Assembly (NCBI GenBank): GCA_023391875.1
Contig: JAEWAB010000004.1
Coordinates: 248,001-312,000 of the forward strand
Length of the DNA stretch: 64,000 nucleotides
Reading direction: 5' to 3'
Source of the DNA: Bacillota bacterium
Lineage (GTDB): Bacteria > Bacillota > Clostridia > Oscillospirales > Ruminococcaceae
Made by a program: the position numbers and the translations under genes
Shown here: one piece after another, positions 43,371 through 51,762 of the stretch
How positions within the stretch are numbered: position 1 is the first letter of the stretch
Layout: the number at the start of each line of letters is the position of its first letter
Notes under the pieces: generated by a model
What the model was told of the DNA's origin: nothing
Database searches by the model: none
Seen by the model: the letters and a program-made list of their open reading frames with translations, nothing else

Positions 43371-43377
43371 TTGTCAA
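43349..43377 (-). promoter_or_regulatory. Promoter of the DUF134 operon
   Basis: Perfect TTGACA (43372-43377), 17-bp spacer, TATACT (43349-43354) on the minus strand; start codon about 40 nt later. Confidence 0.82.
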
Positions 43378-43497
43378 GAAAAAGGACAAAGAATTTCTAT
43401 TTTTACGTAACATGAAATTATGGCTTTTCAGGGGGCAGGGAAATAGGACAGTTCGGGAATAAATCCCCCGATACAGCCGCAGTTAGGTGCAAAACAC

Positions 43498-43537
43498 AAA
43501 AAGCGAACAGTACCTCTTGATGAGGACTGTTCGCTTT
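43498..43537 (-). terminator. Terminator of the phosphohexomutase gene
   Basis: Perfect 12-bp stem AAAGCGAACAGT / ACTGTTCGCTTT with A/T flanks. Confidence 0.9.
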
Positions 43538-43556
43538 AATGAACTATGGGGTTGTT

Positions 43557-45272
43557 TTAAAAGCCCAGCAGCTTGGTCACCTCGGCCTGCAGCGCGCGGC
43601 TGCTCGCTTCGGCCTTGGCAAGGTCGTCGCCCGTGTTGGTGTAGTAAACCTTTATCTTCGGCTCGGTGCCCGACGGGCGTACGATAAACGAGCTGCCGTC
43701 GGCAAGCGCATAAGAGAGCACGTTGGATTTGGGCAGATGAATTTCAAGCATGGTACCCGCCTTCAGGTCGCGGTCAACGCTTCTTAAGTAGTCGGCAATC
43801 CGCACCACCTTGGCGCCGTTTACCTCGGCGGGGGGGTTATCACGCAGGGTGCTCATGATGGTATTCATGCGCGCCATGCCGCTTTCGCCCTCACACTGGA
43901 AGTTGGTAATCACGTTTACATACCGGCCGTACTCGGCGTACAGCGCGTCGCGCGCGTCGATGAGCGACATACCCTTGGTTTTGTAGTAGGCCGCCATCTC
44001 GCACACCAGCATCGAGGCAACGACGCCGTCCTTGTCGCGCACATAGCTGCCCGCAAGGTAGCCGTAGCTCTCCTCGTAGCCGAAGATATAGCGGTCTTGC
44101 TCGCCGTCCGCCTCCAAGAGGCCGATCTGCTCGCCGATAAACTTAAAGCCGGTGAGCACGTTACGCAGTTCAACGCCGTATTTCTCGCATATTCTCGTGG
44201 TAAGCTCGGTGGATACAATCGTCTTTACCGCCACGGGACGCTCGGGCATGGTGCCGTTTGCGGTGCGGCAGCGGCAGATGTAATCGAGCAGCAGTACGCC
44301 TACCTCGTTGCCCGAAAACAGCTCAAGGCCGTTTGGCCCTTTTACGGCGATGCCCACGCGGTCGCTGTCGGGGTCGGTCGCCAGCAGCAGGTCGGCGCCC
44401 AGCTGCTCACACAGCTTAAGGCCAAGGGTGAGCGCCTCCTTCATCTCGGGGTTCGGGTAGGGGCAGGTGGTGAAGTTGCCGTCGGGCTTCTCCTGCTCAG
44501 GCACCACGGTGACGTCGCTGATGCCGATGCGCTTAAGCACCTCGCGCACGGGCACATTGCCCGCGCCGTTAAGGGGGGTATATACCAGCTTTAAACCGGC
44601 GTTTTCGCACAGGCCGGGGTTGATTTGCTGCTTTAATACACAGCGGTAGTAGGCCTCGTAAACCTCGGGGCCGATAAACGAAATCATGCCTGATTTTATC
44701 GCCTCGTCAAAGTCGGTGGTTTTAACGCCCGAAAAATAGTCTACGCGCCCGATCTCCTCATACACGATGTCGGCAATCTCGGGGCCGATCTGGCAGCCCA
44801 GCGAGTCATACACCTTGTAGCCGTTATACTTGGCGGGGTTGTGCGAGGCGGTGACGATAATGCCCGTATCACATTTAAACTCTCTCACCGCAAACGACAG
44901 CATGGGGGTGGGCGCGAGGGCGGGGTAGAGGTGCACCTTAATGCCGTTTGCCGCAAGCACGCTTGCGGCATGGCGCGCAAACAGGTCGGACTTATTGCGC
45001 GAATCGTAAGCGATGGCCGCTTTAGCATCTTTTTGTTTTTTATTCAGATAGTTGGCAAGGCCCTGTGTGGCCCTGCCGATGGTATAAATGTTCATGCGGT
45101 TGGTGCCGGCGCCCAGTACACCGCGGATGCCGCCGGTGCCGAACTCCAGCTCGCGGTAAAACCTATCGGAAATCTCGGCGGAATTTCCTTCAATACGGGT
45201 AAGTTCCTGCGTTAAATCAGGGTCGGAGAGCGGTACGCTCTTCCACTTTTCATACAGCTTCAGTACATCCAT
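43557..45272 (-). CDS. Phosphoglucomutase/phosphomannomutase family
   Basis: 571 aa, length of the PgcA-type bacterial phosphoglucomutase. The phosphoserine loop TASHNPAKYNGYKVY is near residue 143, the metal loop DPDSDRVGIA near 300, the sugar loop GYEESYGY near 395, and the phosphate-binding RPSGTEPKIKVY near 540. It interconverts glucose-1- and glucose-6-phosphate or the mannose pair for envelope sugars. Single gene. Confidence 0.93.
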   Translation of the reverse strand: MDVLKLYEKWKSVPLSDPDLTQELTRIEGNSAEISDRFYRELEFGTGGIRGVLGAGTNRMNIYTIGRATQGLANYLNKKQKDAKAAIAYDSRNKSDLFARHAASVLAANGIKVHLYPALAPTPMLSFAVREFKCDTGIIVTASHNPAKYNGYKVYDSLGCQIGPEIADIVYEEIGRVDYFSGVKTTDFDEAIKSGMISFIGPEVYEAYYRCVLKQQINPGLCENAGLKLVYTPLNGAGNVPVREVLKRIGISDVTVVPEQEKPDGNFTTCPYPNPEMKEALTLGLKLCEQLGADLLLATDPDSDRVGIAVKGPNGLELFSGNEVGVLLLDYICRCRTANGTMPERPVAVKTIVSTELTTRICEKYGVELRNVLTGFKFIGEQIGLLEADGEQDRYIFGYEESYGYLAGSYVRDKDGVVASMLVCEMAAYYKTKGMSLIDARDALYAEYGRYVNVITNFQCEGESGMARMNTIMSTLRDNPPAEVNGAKVVRIADYLRSVDRDLKAGTMLEIHLPKSNVLSYALADGSSFIVRPSGTEPKIKVYYTNTGDDLAKAEASSRALQAEVTKLLGF

Positions 45273-45530
45273 AACAGCACAAGCTCCAATCCGACATTAC
45301 TTGCATAACGGCTCGTAAAACGATATACTTAAGGTAAAATCTATAGGGCTAGTATGCCCCGATTTTCCCTCCTGCGGCGGGTGAACCGCTACACCTAAAA
45401 TTCTCAATTATTATAGCTGATTTTTTGATGGTTGTAAACTTTTCCACTCATAAAAGTTTATTTTGTATATGCGCTTGCCTGTATTTCTCCTTGGGTTTGC
45501 GCGATTTATTGGGAAAGGCTTGGTCAATGC

Positions 45531-48143
45531 ATGAAAGGGCACAGCGCTGCGGTAGAACGGATATGCAGTATCTATGGCACAGACGAGCAGCAGGGGCTCT
45601 CAAACACCCGCTACGGGGTGCTTTTGCAGAAATACGGCGAGAATGCCGCTCAAGCGCCTTGGCTTTCGGAGTATCTTACGTGTGTCAGGCTGCAGCTTAA
45701 AAATGTTTTAACGGTGAGCACCGTTATCGTGTTCGCGGGTTCGGTGGTGCTCGCGGGCTTCGGCGTCGGCTCGGTGGGCGCCGCCTGCGTCACCGGCGGC
45801 GCAGCCATGGTAAATATCCTGCTTGGGGCATTTACCGATTTCTGCGCCCGGCGCCCTCTTGCGCGCTTTCAAAAGCTGCTTACCCCCGGCGCCCGCGCGG
45901 TGCGGGATGGGCAGACCGTCACCCTGCCTGCCGCCGCGCTGGTGCCGGGGGATGTCATCCTGCTCTGCGCGGGCGAAAGGGTACCCGCCGACGCGCGGCT
46001 TACGGTCTGCGAAGGGCTGGTGTGCGACGAAGCCGCCCTTACGGGGAAGAGTACCCCCATCTTCAAGCGTGCCGACCTGCTGGAGGAAGCTACCCCGCTC
46101 CCCGAGCGGGTGAACATGGTACATATGGGCGGTGTGGTGACCGAGGGCAGCGGCAGGGCAATCGTCACCGCCACCGGCATGAACACCGAGCTGGCCGCTT
46201 GCACCACGGCACCGAACACCCTGTATGGGCCCTCGGCGGCGTGGAAACTGACCTCCAAGGCGGGGGTTATCGCCTCGGTCGCCGCGCTGCTGGCCTTTGC
46301 GGGGGTGATTGCGGGCGCGTTACTTTCCCATCGCGCTATGGCGGAGCTTTTTACCGCCCTTGAGGCGGCGGCAATCGTCTCGCTGCCCTTAGCACTGCCC
46401 GCCGCCACGGCGCTTGCGCTGCAGTTAGGCACCGGCCGCCTTGCGAAGAGCCACGCGGCGGTAAAAAACACCGCAGCGGCCCAAACGCTTGCCCGCACTA
46501 CGGTGCTCTGCACCGGCATGACGGGCACCCTCACGCAGGGGGTGATGGAGGTAAAACGGCTGTGGGCGGGCGGCAAGCCGCTCCCCTTAAGCGCCAAGGT
46601 CCCCGCGCATACGCTCGCGCTGCTTAAGCTGGCGGCGATGTGCTGCAAGGAGGCGGAAGGACAGATACACCAAAACCCCGCCGAGGCGGCGATTTTAGAC
46701 GCCGCGATGCGCAACGGACTGAAAAAGCAGCGCTTGATTGAAAGCTACCCGCTTGCGGCGGAGCTTCCCTTTACCTCGGGCCGAGGGCTGATGACTACAA
46801 TACATATGGTGGACGGCGTACCCATTGCCGTGGTAAAGGGCACCTATTACGCGATGATTTCCCGTTGTACCGAAGGGGTGATGCGGGAGGAGGCGGCACA
46901 GGTTTTTCAGGCGATGTGCGGCGAGCAGCTCCGCGTGGTTGCCGTAGCGTACCGGCAGCTTGACACGGTGCCCCTGCACCCCCGCTCCGAGGAGCTGGAG
47001 CAGGGCCTTACCCTTGCGGGGCTTATCGGGATGACCGACCCGCTACGGGCGGACGCCTTGGCCGCGGTGCGCGACTTTGCGGCTATGGATGTCAAGCCGG
47101 TGCTGCTCACCGGCGACGACGCCGAGACCGCTTATTCCGTCGCCGCGCGGTTGGAAATCGTGCAAAACGAGCATCAGGTGCTCTCGGGCGCCGACATCGC
47201 GTCTTTCACCGACGATGAGCTTTCGGCGGTGGTGGGTACCATCACCGTTTATTCAGGCATTAGCGCCTATGACAAGGCGCGGGTGGTCAAGGCATGGCAA
47301 AAGAAGGGGCATACGGTGCTTGCCATCGGGGGCAGCTTGGACGACCTGCCCGCCCTTGAGGCCGCCGATACCGCCTGCTGTGTTGCCGCGAACGCCAATG
47401 CCGCGGTGCTGCCCGCCGCAGACGTGGTTCTTGCCCAGAGCGGCTTATCGGCAGCGGCAAACGCCGTGCGCGAGAGTCGCATCCTGCTTAAAGACCTAAA
47501 GAAACCGGCGCGTTACCTCGCCGCAGCCTGCTTTGCGCAGGCTGCGGCTGTGGCTGCCGCCGTTTGGCTGGGGCTTGATGCCGCGGCTGTGCTGCGGCAG
47601 GTGCTGTTTATAGGGCTTATAGCCGTTTTGCCCTTTGCGCTGGCGCTGGGGGCACAGCCGCCTGTGCAAGAGGAGCCGCACCTTGCGGCACATGCTTTGC
47701 AGCGCAGGCTGTTCTCTGCCATGGGGCTGTTCTTCTGTGCAATCAAGGGCCTTGCAGCCGCCGGGGCGGCTGTGGGCGCCTATATGGTAGGCAGCAGGCT
47801 GTTTATCACCGACCTGCAGGAGCCGTCGCGCGCGGTGGGCGCCGCGATGTTTTTCTTAGTACTTTTATGTGCACAGCCCTTTTTGGCCACCGGCTTTCGC
47901 AGCGAAAGTATTATGCACGCTGCGGGAAGAAACATGTTTTTCAGCCTCGCCTCGATCTTTACGCTGCTCTCGGCCTTGGGGGCCATATTGTGGGGTGGCC
48001 TTGCGGGCGCGGTGATGGTATCGCCCGTCAGCCTCGTGCATCTAAGCGCGGCGGCGCTGACGGCTGTCCTGCTGGGGGCGGTTTTGTGGGGGGTACGGGC
48101 GTTTGAGTCGCTGTGTGCCGCGATAGACCAAAAAATCAAGTGA
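45531..48143 (+). CDS. Catalytically degenerate P-type ATPase (pseudo-pump)
   Basis: 870 aa with the full P2A (calcium-pump-like) layout: N-terminal cation-ATPase domain (residues 15-50), M1-M2 (58-105), A domain, M3-M4 (244-300), P and N domains, M5-M10 (655-855). Catalytic motifs are altered: phosphorylation motif DKTGT reads GMTGT (Gly329, Met330), TGES reads TGKS (Lys173), PEGLP reads PLALP (286-290), GDGxND reads GGSLDD (600-605), and M6 NLVTDG-type ligands read GLIAVL (695-700). TGD (527-529) and DP (503-504) remain. It should not form a phosphoenzyme. The frame is intact, so it is probably a functional pseudoenzyme. GGGAAAGG upstream; alone between phosphomutase and DUF3810. Confidence 0.9.
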   Translation: MKGHSAAVERICSIYGTDEQQGLSNTRYGVLLQKYGENAAQAPWLSEYLTCVRLQLKNVLTVSTVIVFAGSVVLAGFGVGSVGAACVTGGAAMVNILLGAFTDFCARRPLARFQKLLTPGARAVRDGQTVTLPAAALVPGDVILLCAGERVPADARLTVCEGLVCDEAALTGKSTPIFKRADLLEEATPLPERVNMVHMGGVVTEGSGRAIVTATGMNTELAACTTAPNTLYGPSAAWKLTSKAGVIASVAALLAFAGVIAGALLSHRAMAELFTALEAAAIVSLPLALPAATALALQLGTGRLAKSHAAVKNTAAAQTLARTTVLCTGMTGTLTQGVMEVKRLWAGGKPLPLSAKVPAHTLALLKLAAMCCKEAEGQIHQNPAEAAILDAAMRNGLKKQRLIESYPLAAELPFTSGRGLMTTIHMVDGVPIAVVKGTYYAMISRCTEGVMREEAAQVFQAMCGEQLRVVAVAYRQLDTVPLHPRSEELEQGLTLAGLIGMTDPLRADALAAVRDFAAMDVKPVLLTGDDAETAYSVAARLEIVQNEHQVLSGADIASFTDDELSAVVGTITVYSGISAYDKARVVKAWQKKGHTVLAIGGSLDDLPALEAADTACCVAANANAAVLPAADVVLAQSGLSAAANAVRESRILLKDLKKPARYLAAACFAQAAAVAAAVWLGLDAAAVLRQVLFIGLIAVLPFALALGAQPPVQEEPHLAAHALQRRLFSAMGLFFCAIKGLAAAGAAVGAYMVGSRLFITDLQEPSRAVGAAMFFLVLLCAQPFLATGFRSESIMHAAGRNMFFSLASIFTLLSALGAILWGGLAGAVMVSPVSLVHLSAAALTAVLLGAVLWGVRAFESLCAAIDQKIK

Positions 48144-48294
48144 TACTGCGGGTTTAGACGCTCAGTAGCGCCAAATCTACGCCAAAGTTTTTGTCATATT
48201 TGCAGGATAGCTTTTTCCGTGAGAAATAGAGTAGAATAGAGAAAGACGCCGCAAACCCCGTTCGCAGACTGCCATTGAATGAGGAGGCACCCTT

Positions 48295-49398
48295 ATGCCG
48301 AGATACGGTTTAAAGAGACTCTTTTTGCTTCTGCTGCTGCCGGCATCGCTGGTCACGGTGATTTTTGCTTCGCGATACCCGGACTTGGTGGAGAAATACT
48401 TCTCCACGGGCTTTTATGCCATTCTGAGCCCTGCGTTTACCTCGCTTTCCGGCTTGTTTCCCTTCTCTCTGGCCGAGCTACTGCTAATTGTGGGCATCCT
48501 CGTGTTTATCATTGCTACCGTACGCACGGTGTACCATGCCGTAAAGGATAAAGACCGGCGCGGGTATATCATCTATACATATGTGGCCAACGTTGCGGTG
48601 TTTGCCTCGATACTGTACGCCGTTTTTGTGTTTGCCTGCGGGTTAAACTACTACCGGGCGCCCTTCGCGCAGACGGCGGGGCTTACGGTGCGCGAATCCT
48701 CCACAGAGGAGTTAAAGGCCCTGTGCACGGAGCTTGTAAACGATGCCAACGCACAGTCTCAGTTTGTCGCCACCGACGAAAACGGCGTCGCCCAGTTGCC
48801 CACCACCGACCTGCAAACCGCCGAAAACGCTGTAAAGGCGATGAAGAGTATCACCAAGGAATACCCCTTCATGCGCGGACTGTATTCTACCCCAAAGCCG
48901 GTGTTTTTTTCAAAGCTGATGTCCTTTACCAATGTCACCGGTGTCTACTCGCCCTTTACCTTTGAGGCGAATGTGAATGTGGACATCCCCGACTATTCCA
49001 TCCCCGCCACCATGTGCCACGAGCTTGCGCACCTGCGCGGCTTTATGCGGGAGGACGAGGCCAACTTTATCGCCTACATCGCCTGCCGTGATTCCTCCAA
49101 CTCGTATTTCATCTATTCCGGTACGCTGAACGCGCTGTCGTTTGCGCTCGACTCGCTGAGCAAAACCGACCCCGCGTCCTGCGACGAGCTGTACAACCAG
49201 CTCTCCGAGGGCATCAAGCGGGATTACGCCGCCTACAACAGCTACTGGCACAACTACGAGGGTGCGGTGAGCCAGGTTTCCACCTCCATCAACAACACCT
49301 ACCTCAAGGCCAACAACCAAAGCGACGGTGTTCACAGCTACGGCAGGATGGTAGACCTGCTGCTCGCCGACTACCGCCAGCGCCATAGCCTTACATAG
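48295..49398 (+). CDS. DUF3810 membrane metalloprotease-like protein
   Basis: 367 aa. Three membrane helices at residues 7-25, 45-75 and 95-115, then a domain with a zincin site HELAH (242-246) followed by a probable third ligand Glu in REDEANFIAY. SPFTFEANVNVD precedes it as in DUF3810. Likely an outward-facing membrane protease of unknown substrate. Starts 150 bp after the pseudo-pump; GGAGG before ATG. Confidence 0.88.
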   Translation: MPRYGLKRLFLLLLLPASLVTVIFASRYPDLVEKYFSTGFYAILSPAFTSLSGLFPFSLAELLLIVGILVFIIATVRTVYHAVKDKDRRGYIIYTYVANVAVFASILYAVFVFACGLNYYRAPFAQTAGLTVRESSTEELKALCTELVNDANAQSQFVATDENGVAQLPTTDLQTAENAVKAMKSITKEYPFMRGLYSTPKPVFFSKLMSFTNVTGVYSPFTFEANVNVDIPDYSIPATMCHELAHLRGFMREDEANFIAYIACRDSSNSYFIYSGTLNALSFALDSLSKTDPASCDELYNQLSEGIKRDYAAYNSYWHNYEGAVSQVSTSINNTYLKANNQSDGVHSYGRMVDLLLADYRQRHSLT

Positions 49399-49415
49399 AT
49401 TCATATAAATATATT

Positions 49416-49454
49416 AAAGCCGCAGGGAACGTTTGCTGTTCCCTGCGGCTTTTT
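49416..49454. terminator. Bidirectional terminator, DUF3810 / YbaK
   Basis: Perfect 15-bp stem AAAGCCGCAGGGAAC / GTTCCCTGCGGCTTT with a T run. Confidence 0.93.
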
Positions 49455-49468
49455 GTATGGAACCGAAG

Positions 49469-49951
49469 CTACGCCTGCTCCTGCCAGCCTTTGCAGACGT
49501 CCACCCAACCGAGGCTGCCGGAGAGGGTGAACAGCTCGTCACAGCTGAGCTTTACCGCCGAGTTGCTGCTGCCGGCGGCAGGGTAGACGGTATCAAACCG
49601 CTTGAGCGAAACATCGGTGTACACCGCAACCTGCGGGTTTTCTATGGCGAACGGGCAGACGCCGCCCACCGCGTGACCGGTAAGCCGCAGCGCCTCGTCT
49701 GGCGTGAGCATGGTGGCCTTTAGGCCGAAGCAGGCCTTATATTTACTGCTATCTATCTTTGCGTCGCCCGCCGCGACAATCAGAATGCACCCGTCTGCGT
49801 TTGCAAACGAGATGGTTTTTGCGATGCGCGCGGGAATTACCCCCAGCGCTTCTGCCGCCAGCGCTACCGTCGCGCTCGAAACCTCAAACTCAATAACCTC
49901 GCCCTCCTTGCCGTAACGGCTCAGGTAGGACCTCACCTTTTCAATAGACAT
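49469..49951 (-). CDS. YbaK/EbsC family aminoacyl-tRNA deacylase
   Basis: 160 aa from ATG 49951, 9 nt after GAGGGG; earlier ATGs are too close. VIEFEVSSATVALAAEALGV, the catalytic-type Lys in ARIAKTISF, the GDAKID / FGLKATMLTPDEALRLTGHAVGGVCPFA core are family hallmarks. It removes wrong amino acids (Cys, Ala or others) from tRNA(Pro) or relatives. Leader from the promoter at 50113-50135 contains a GCCCC/GGGGC hairpin and a GGCC-TTCG-GGCC hairpin near the start codon. Confidence 0.9.
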   Translation of the reverse strand: MSIEKVRSYLSRYGKEGEVIEFEVSSATVALAAEALGVIPARIAKTISFANADGCILIVAAGDAKIDSSKYKACFGLKATMLTPDEALRLTGHAVGGVCPFAIENPQVAVYTDVSLKRFDTVYPAAGSSNSAVKLSCDELFTLSGSLGWVDVCKGWQEQA

Positions 49952-50112
49952 CGCTGTCATCCCCTCATGCATATTTTTAGGGCCCCGAAGGCCAAGAACA
50001 ACCTACAGAACCGTTGCCGCTTTTTCAGCTTTTGCCGGTTGCCCCGCAGGGGCGAGACTGGTGGACATAAAGTATATAAATAAGCGCGAAAATAGTTTCC
50101 GTGCTAGTTCAG

Positions 50113-50135
50113 CCTATAATGCGCTTATTATACCA
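50113..50135 (-). promoter_or_regulatory. Shared promoter element (copy 2), reads toward the YbaK gene
   Basis: Exact 23-base match to 28196-28218, on the minus strand, with the extended -10 TGGTATAAT. 160 nt upstream of the YbaK start. Confidence 0.65.
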
Positions 50136-50253
50136 TAAAAGCTTGCAAACCGACATCCTCGCGGGCGATTTTATGTATCGGTACGAAAAAAATGTGAAAA
50201 ATTTTCTAATTAGTAAAAATAGGTTTGTTGTCGTATACTTCTCAATGAAACTA

Positions 50254-50273
50254 TGGTATAATAAATGCATTAT
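50254..50273 (+). promoter_or_regulatory. Shared promoter element (copy 3), reads toward mltG
   Basis: 18 of 20 bases match copy 1, with GC changed to AT in the centre. It forms the extended -10 for the MltG gene. Between copies 2 and 3 (50136-50253) the DNA is AT-rich without a gene. Confidence 0.6.
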
Positions 50274-50393
50274 GTCGTATTCTATCATTTTATGAATTTT
50301 TGATTGGATTCTATTCCTGAATTTTGGCGGCTCAATAGAACGGCGGCGACAAGCCGGAAAGTCTGTGGGCTGTATCAAGCGGGGTGCGCGTAT

Positions 50394-51329
50394 ATGAGCG
50401 TGAAAATAATCAAAACGGCTGCGGTACTCTTTGCCGCCGCGCTGATGCTTACCTCCTGCGGTGGCGATACCGCCACAGAATCCGGCCCGGAGAGTAGTGC
50501 TGCGGAGAGTTCGTCTGCGGTGTCCGCGCCCGCGGCTGCGAGCAGTGACGATACCGCTGCAAGCCAGGCGCCGGAAATTGGTTCTTCCGAGGTGCAGGCT
50601 TCTTCCGAGCAGCCACCTTTAACCGTTGCCATCACCATCCCCGAAGGCTATACCCTCGCGCGCATCGGGATGATGCTGGAGGAGAAGGGCATCTGCACCG
50701 CCGACGAGTTTATTGCCGCAAGCCAGAACGGCGATTTCAGCGAATTTTCGCTGGTGGCGGCTCAGCCCGAGAACCCCAACCGCTGCTTTAAGCTGGAGGG
50801 GCTTTTGTTCCCCGATACCTACGAAATCTATACCGACGACACGCCGGACGCCATCATCCGCAAGATTCTTGCCCATACCGAGGAAAAGATTGGCGCGGAT
50901 ATCCGCGCGCAGATCGAGCAGAGCGGCTATACCGCGGACGAGATCATCACCATGGCGTCCATCATCCAGAAGGAGGCATTTGGCGACGATCCGATGCCGC
51001 TCATCTCCTCGGTGCTGCACAATCGCTTAGACGAGGGCATGCGTCTGGAGTGCGACGTTACCATCACCTACGTGGAGGGTGCCATCAAGCCCTTTATCAC
51101 CGGCGATATCAACCGCTACAACAGCTATTACAATACCTACAAGTGCAAGGCGCTGCCCGCGGGCGCCATCTGCAACCCGGGCCTAAGCGCCATTCATGCG
51201 GCACTTTCCCCCGCCGAGAGCGATTACCTCTTCTTTGTGACGGATAAGAATAAAAAATACTACTATGCCGCCACCTGGGAGGAGCATGAGGCCAACCTTG
51301 TTTCGGCGGGCATCAAGGCCGACTCTTAA
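50394..51329 (+). CDS. mltG: Lipoprotein-type endolytic murein transglycosylase MltG
   Basis: 311 aa from ATG 50394. Type II signal with lipobox LTSC (Cys at residue 22), then an 50-residue Ser/Ala/Glu-rich linker, then the YceG/MltG domain: ITIPEGYTLARIGMMLEEKGICTADEF (LysM-like part), LEGLLFPDTYEI, MASIIQKEAFGDD with the catalytic Glu, and LPAGAICNPGLSAIHAAL. It cuts new glycan strands and so sets their length. Usual MltG proteins have a membrane helix; a lipid anchor is uncommon. Confidence 0.9.
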   Translation: MSVKIIKTAAVLFAAALMLTSCGGDTATESGPESSAAESSSAVSAPAAASSDDTAASQAPEIGSSEVQASSEQPPLTVAITIPEGYTLARIGMMLEEKGICTADEFIAASQNGDFSEFSLVAAQPENPNRCFKLEGLLFPDTYEIYTDDTPDAIIRKILAHTEEKIGADIRAQIEQSGYTADEIITMASIIQKEAFGDDPMPLISSVLHNRLDEGMRLECDVTITYVEGAIKPFITGDINRYNSYYNTYKCKALPAGAICNPGLSAIHAALSPAESDYLFFVTDKNKKYYYAATWEEHEANLVSAGIKADS

Positions 51330-51484
51330 ATCGCAGAGGGTTACGGGTGCTTGCGGAAAGCCCGGTAGGGGGCAGCCGCAGGCACTAGAAAGCCTTAAGA
51401 ACGGCATTTAAAAAAATTCGAGAAATATCGAAACTTGCTATTGACTTATCTGCAATCTTAATGATATAATAAATCTCGCGATGT

Positions 51485-51568
51485 GCGGCAGTGCTGGAAC
51501 TGGCAGACAGGCACGTTTGAGGGGCGTGTGCCTTTGGCGTACGGGTTCAAGTCCCGTTTGCCGCACCA
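51485..51568 (+). tRNA. tRNA-Leu (anticodon GAG)
   Basis: 84 nt with encoded CCA. Acceptor GCGGCAG/TTGCCGC, anticodon arm CACGT-TTGAGGG-GCGTG with anticodon GAG, a long variable arm, T-arm ACGGGTTCAAGTCCCGT. Reads CUC/CUU. Confidence 0.95.
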
Positions 51569-51570
51569 AG

Positions 51571-51604
51571 AAGAGCTTGTAAACCTAACGGTTTGCAAGC
51601 TCTT
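51571..51604 (+). terminator. Terminator of tRNA-Leu
   Basis: Perfect 15-bp stem AAGAGCTTGTAAACC / GGTTTGCAAGCTCTT with loop TAAC, 2 nt after CCA. Confidence 0.9.
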
Positions 51605-51691
51605 CTGCTTTTCAGTGAAAACCACGGGTTATGCCCGAGCTAAATGCGGTTTGGTAACTTGAAGTAGGTTGTAATTTTTCTTTTCAATAAA

Positions 51692-51726
51692 AAAGCTTTG
51701 CTAAGTTTAAAATTCAGCAAAGCTTA
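51692..51726 (-). terminator. Terminator of the AT-rich orphan gene
   Basis: Perfect arms AAAGCTTTGCT / AGCAAAGCTTA-type pairing across a 13-nt loop, 36 nt after the stop. Confidence 0.75.
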
Positions 51727-51762
51727 ATGTGTTATTATACAGGGGTATCCTCTTATTTGAAA

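Noticed and set aside
45869..46714. 281-codon open frame on the minus strand inside the P-type ATPase gene
   Set aside because: Ser/Ala/Pro-rich antisense shadow of GC-rich codons, without a start site.
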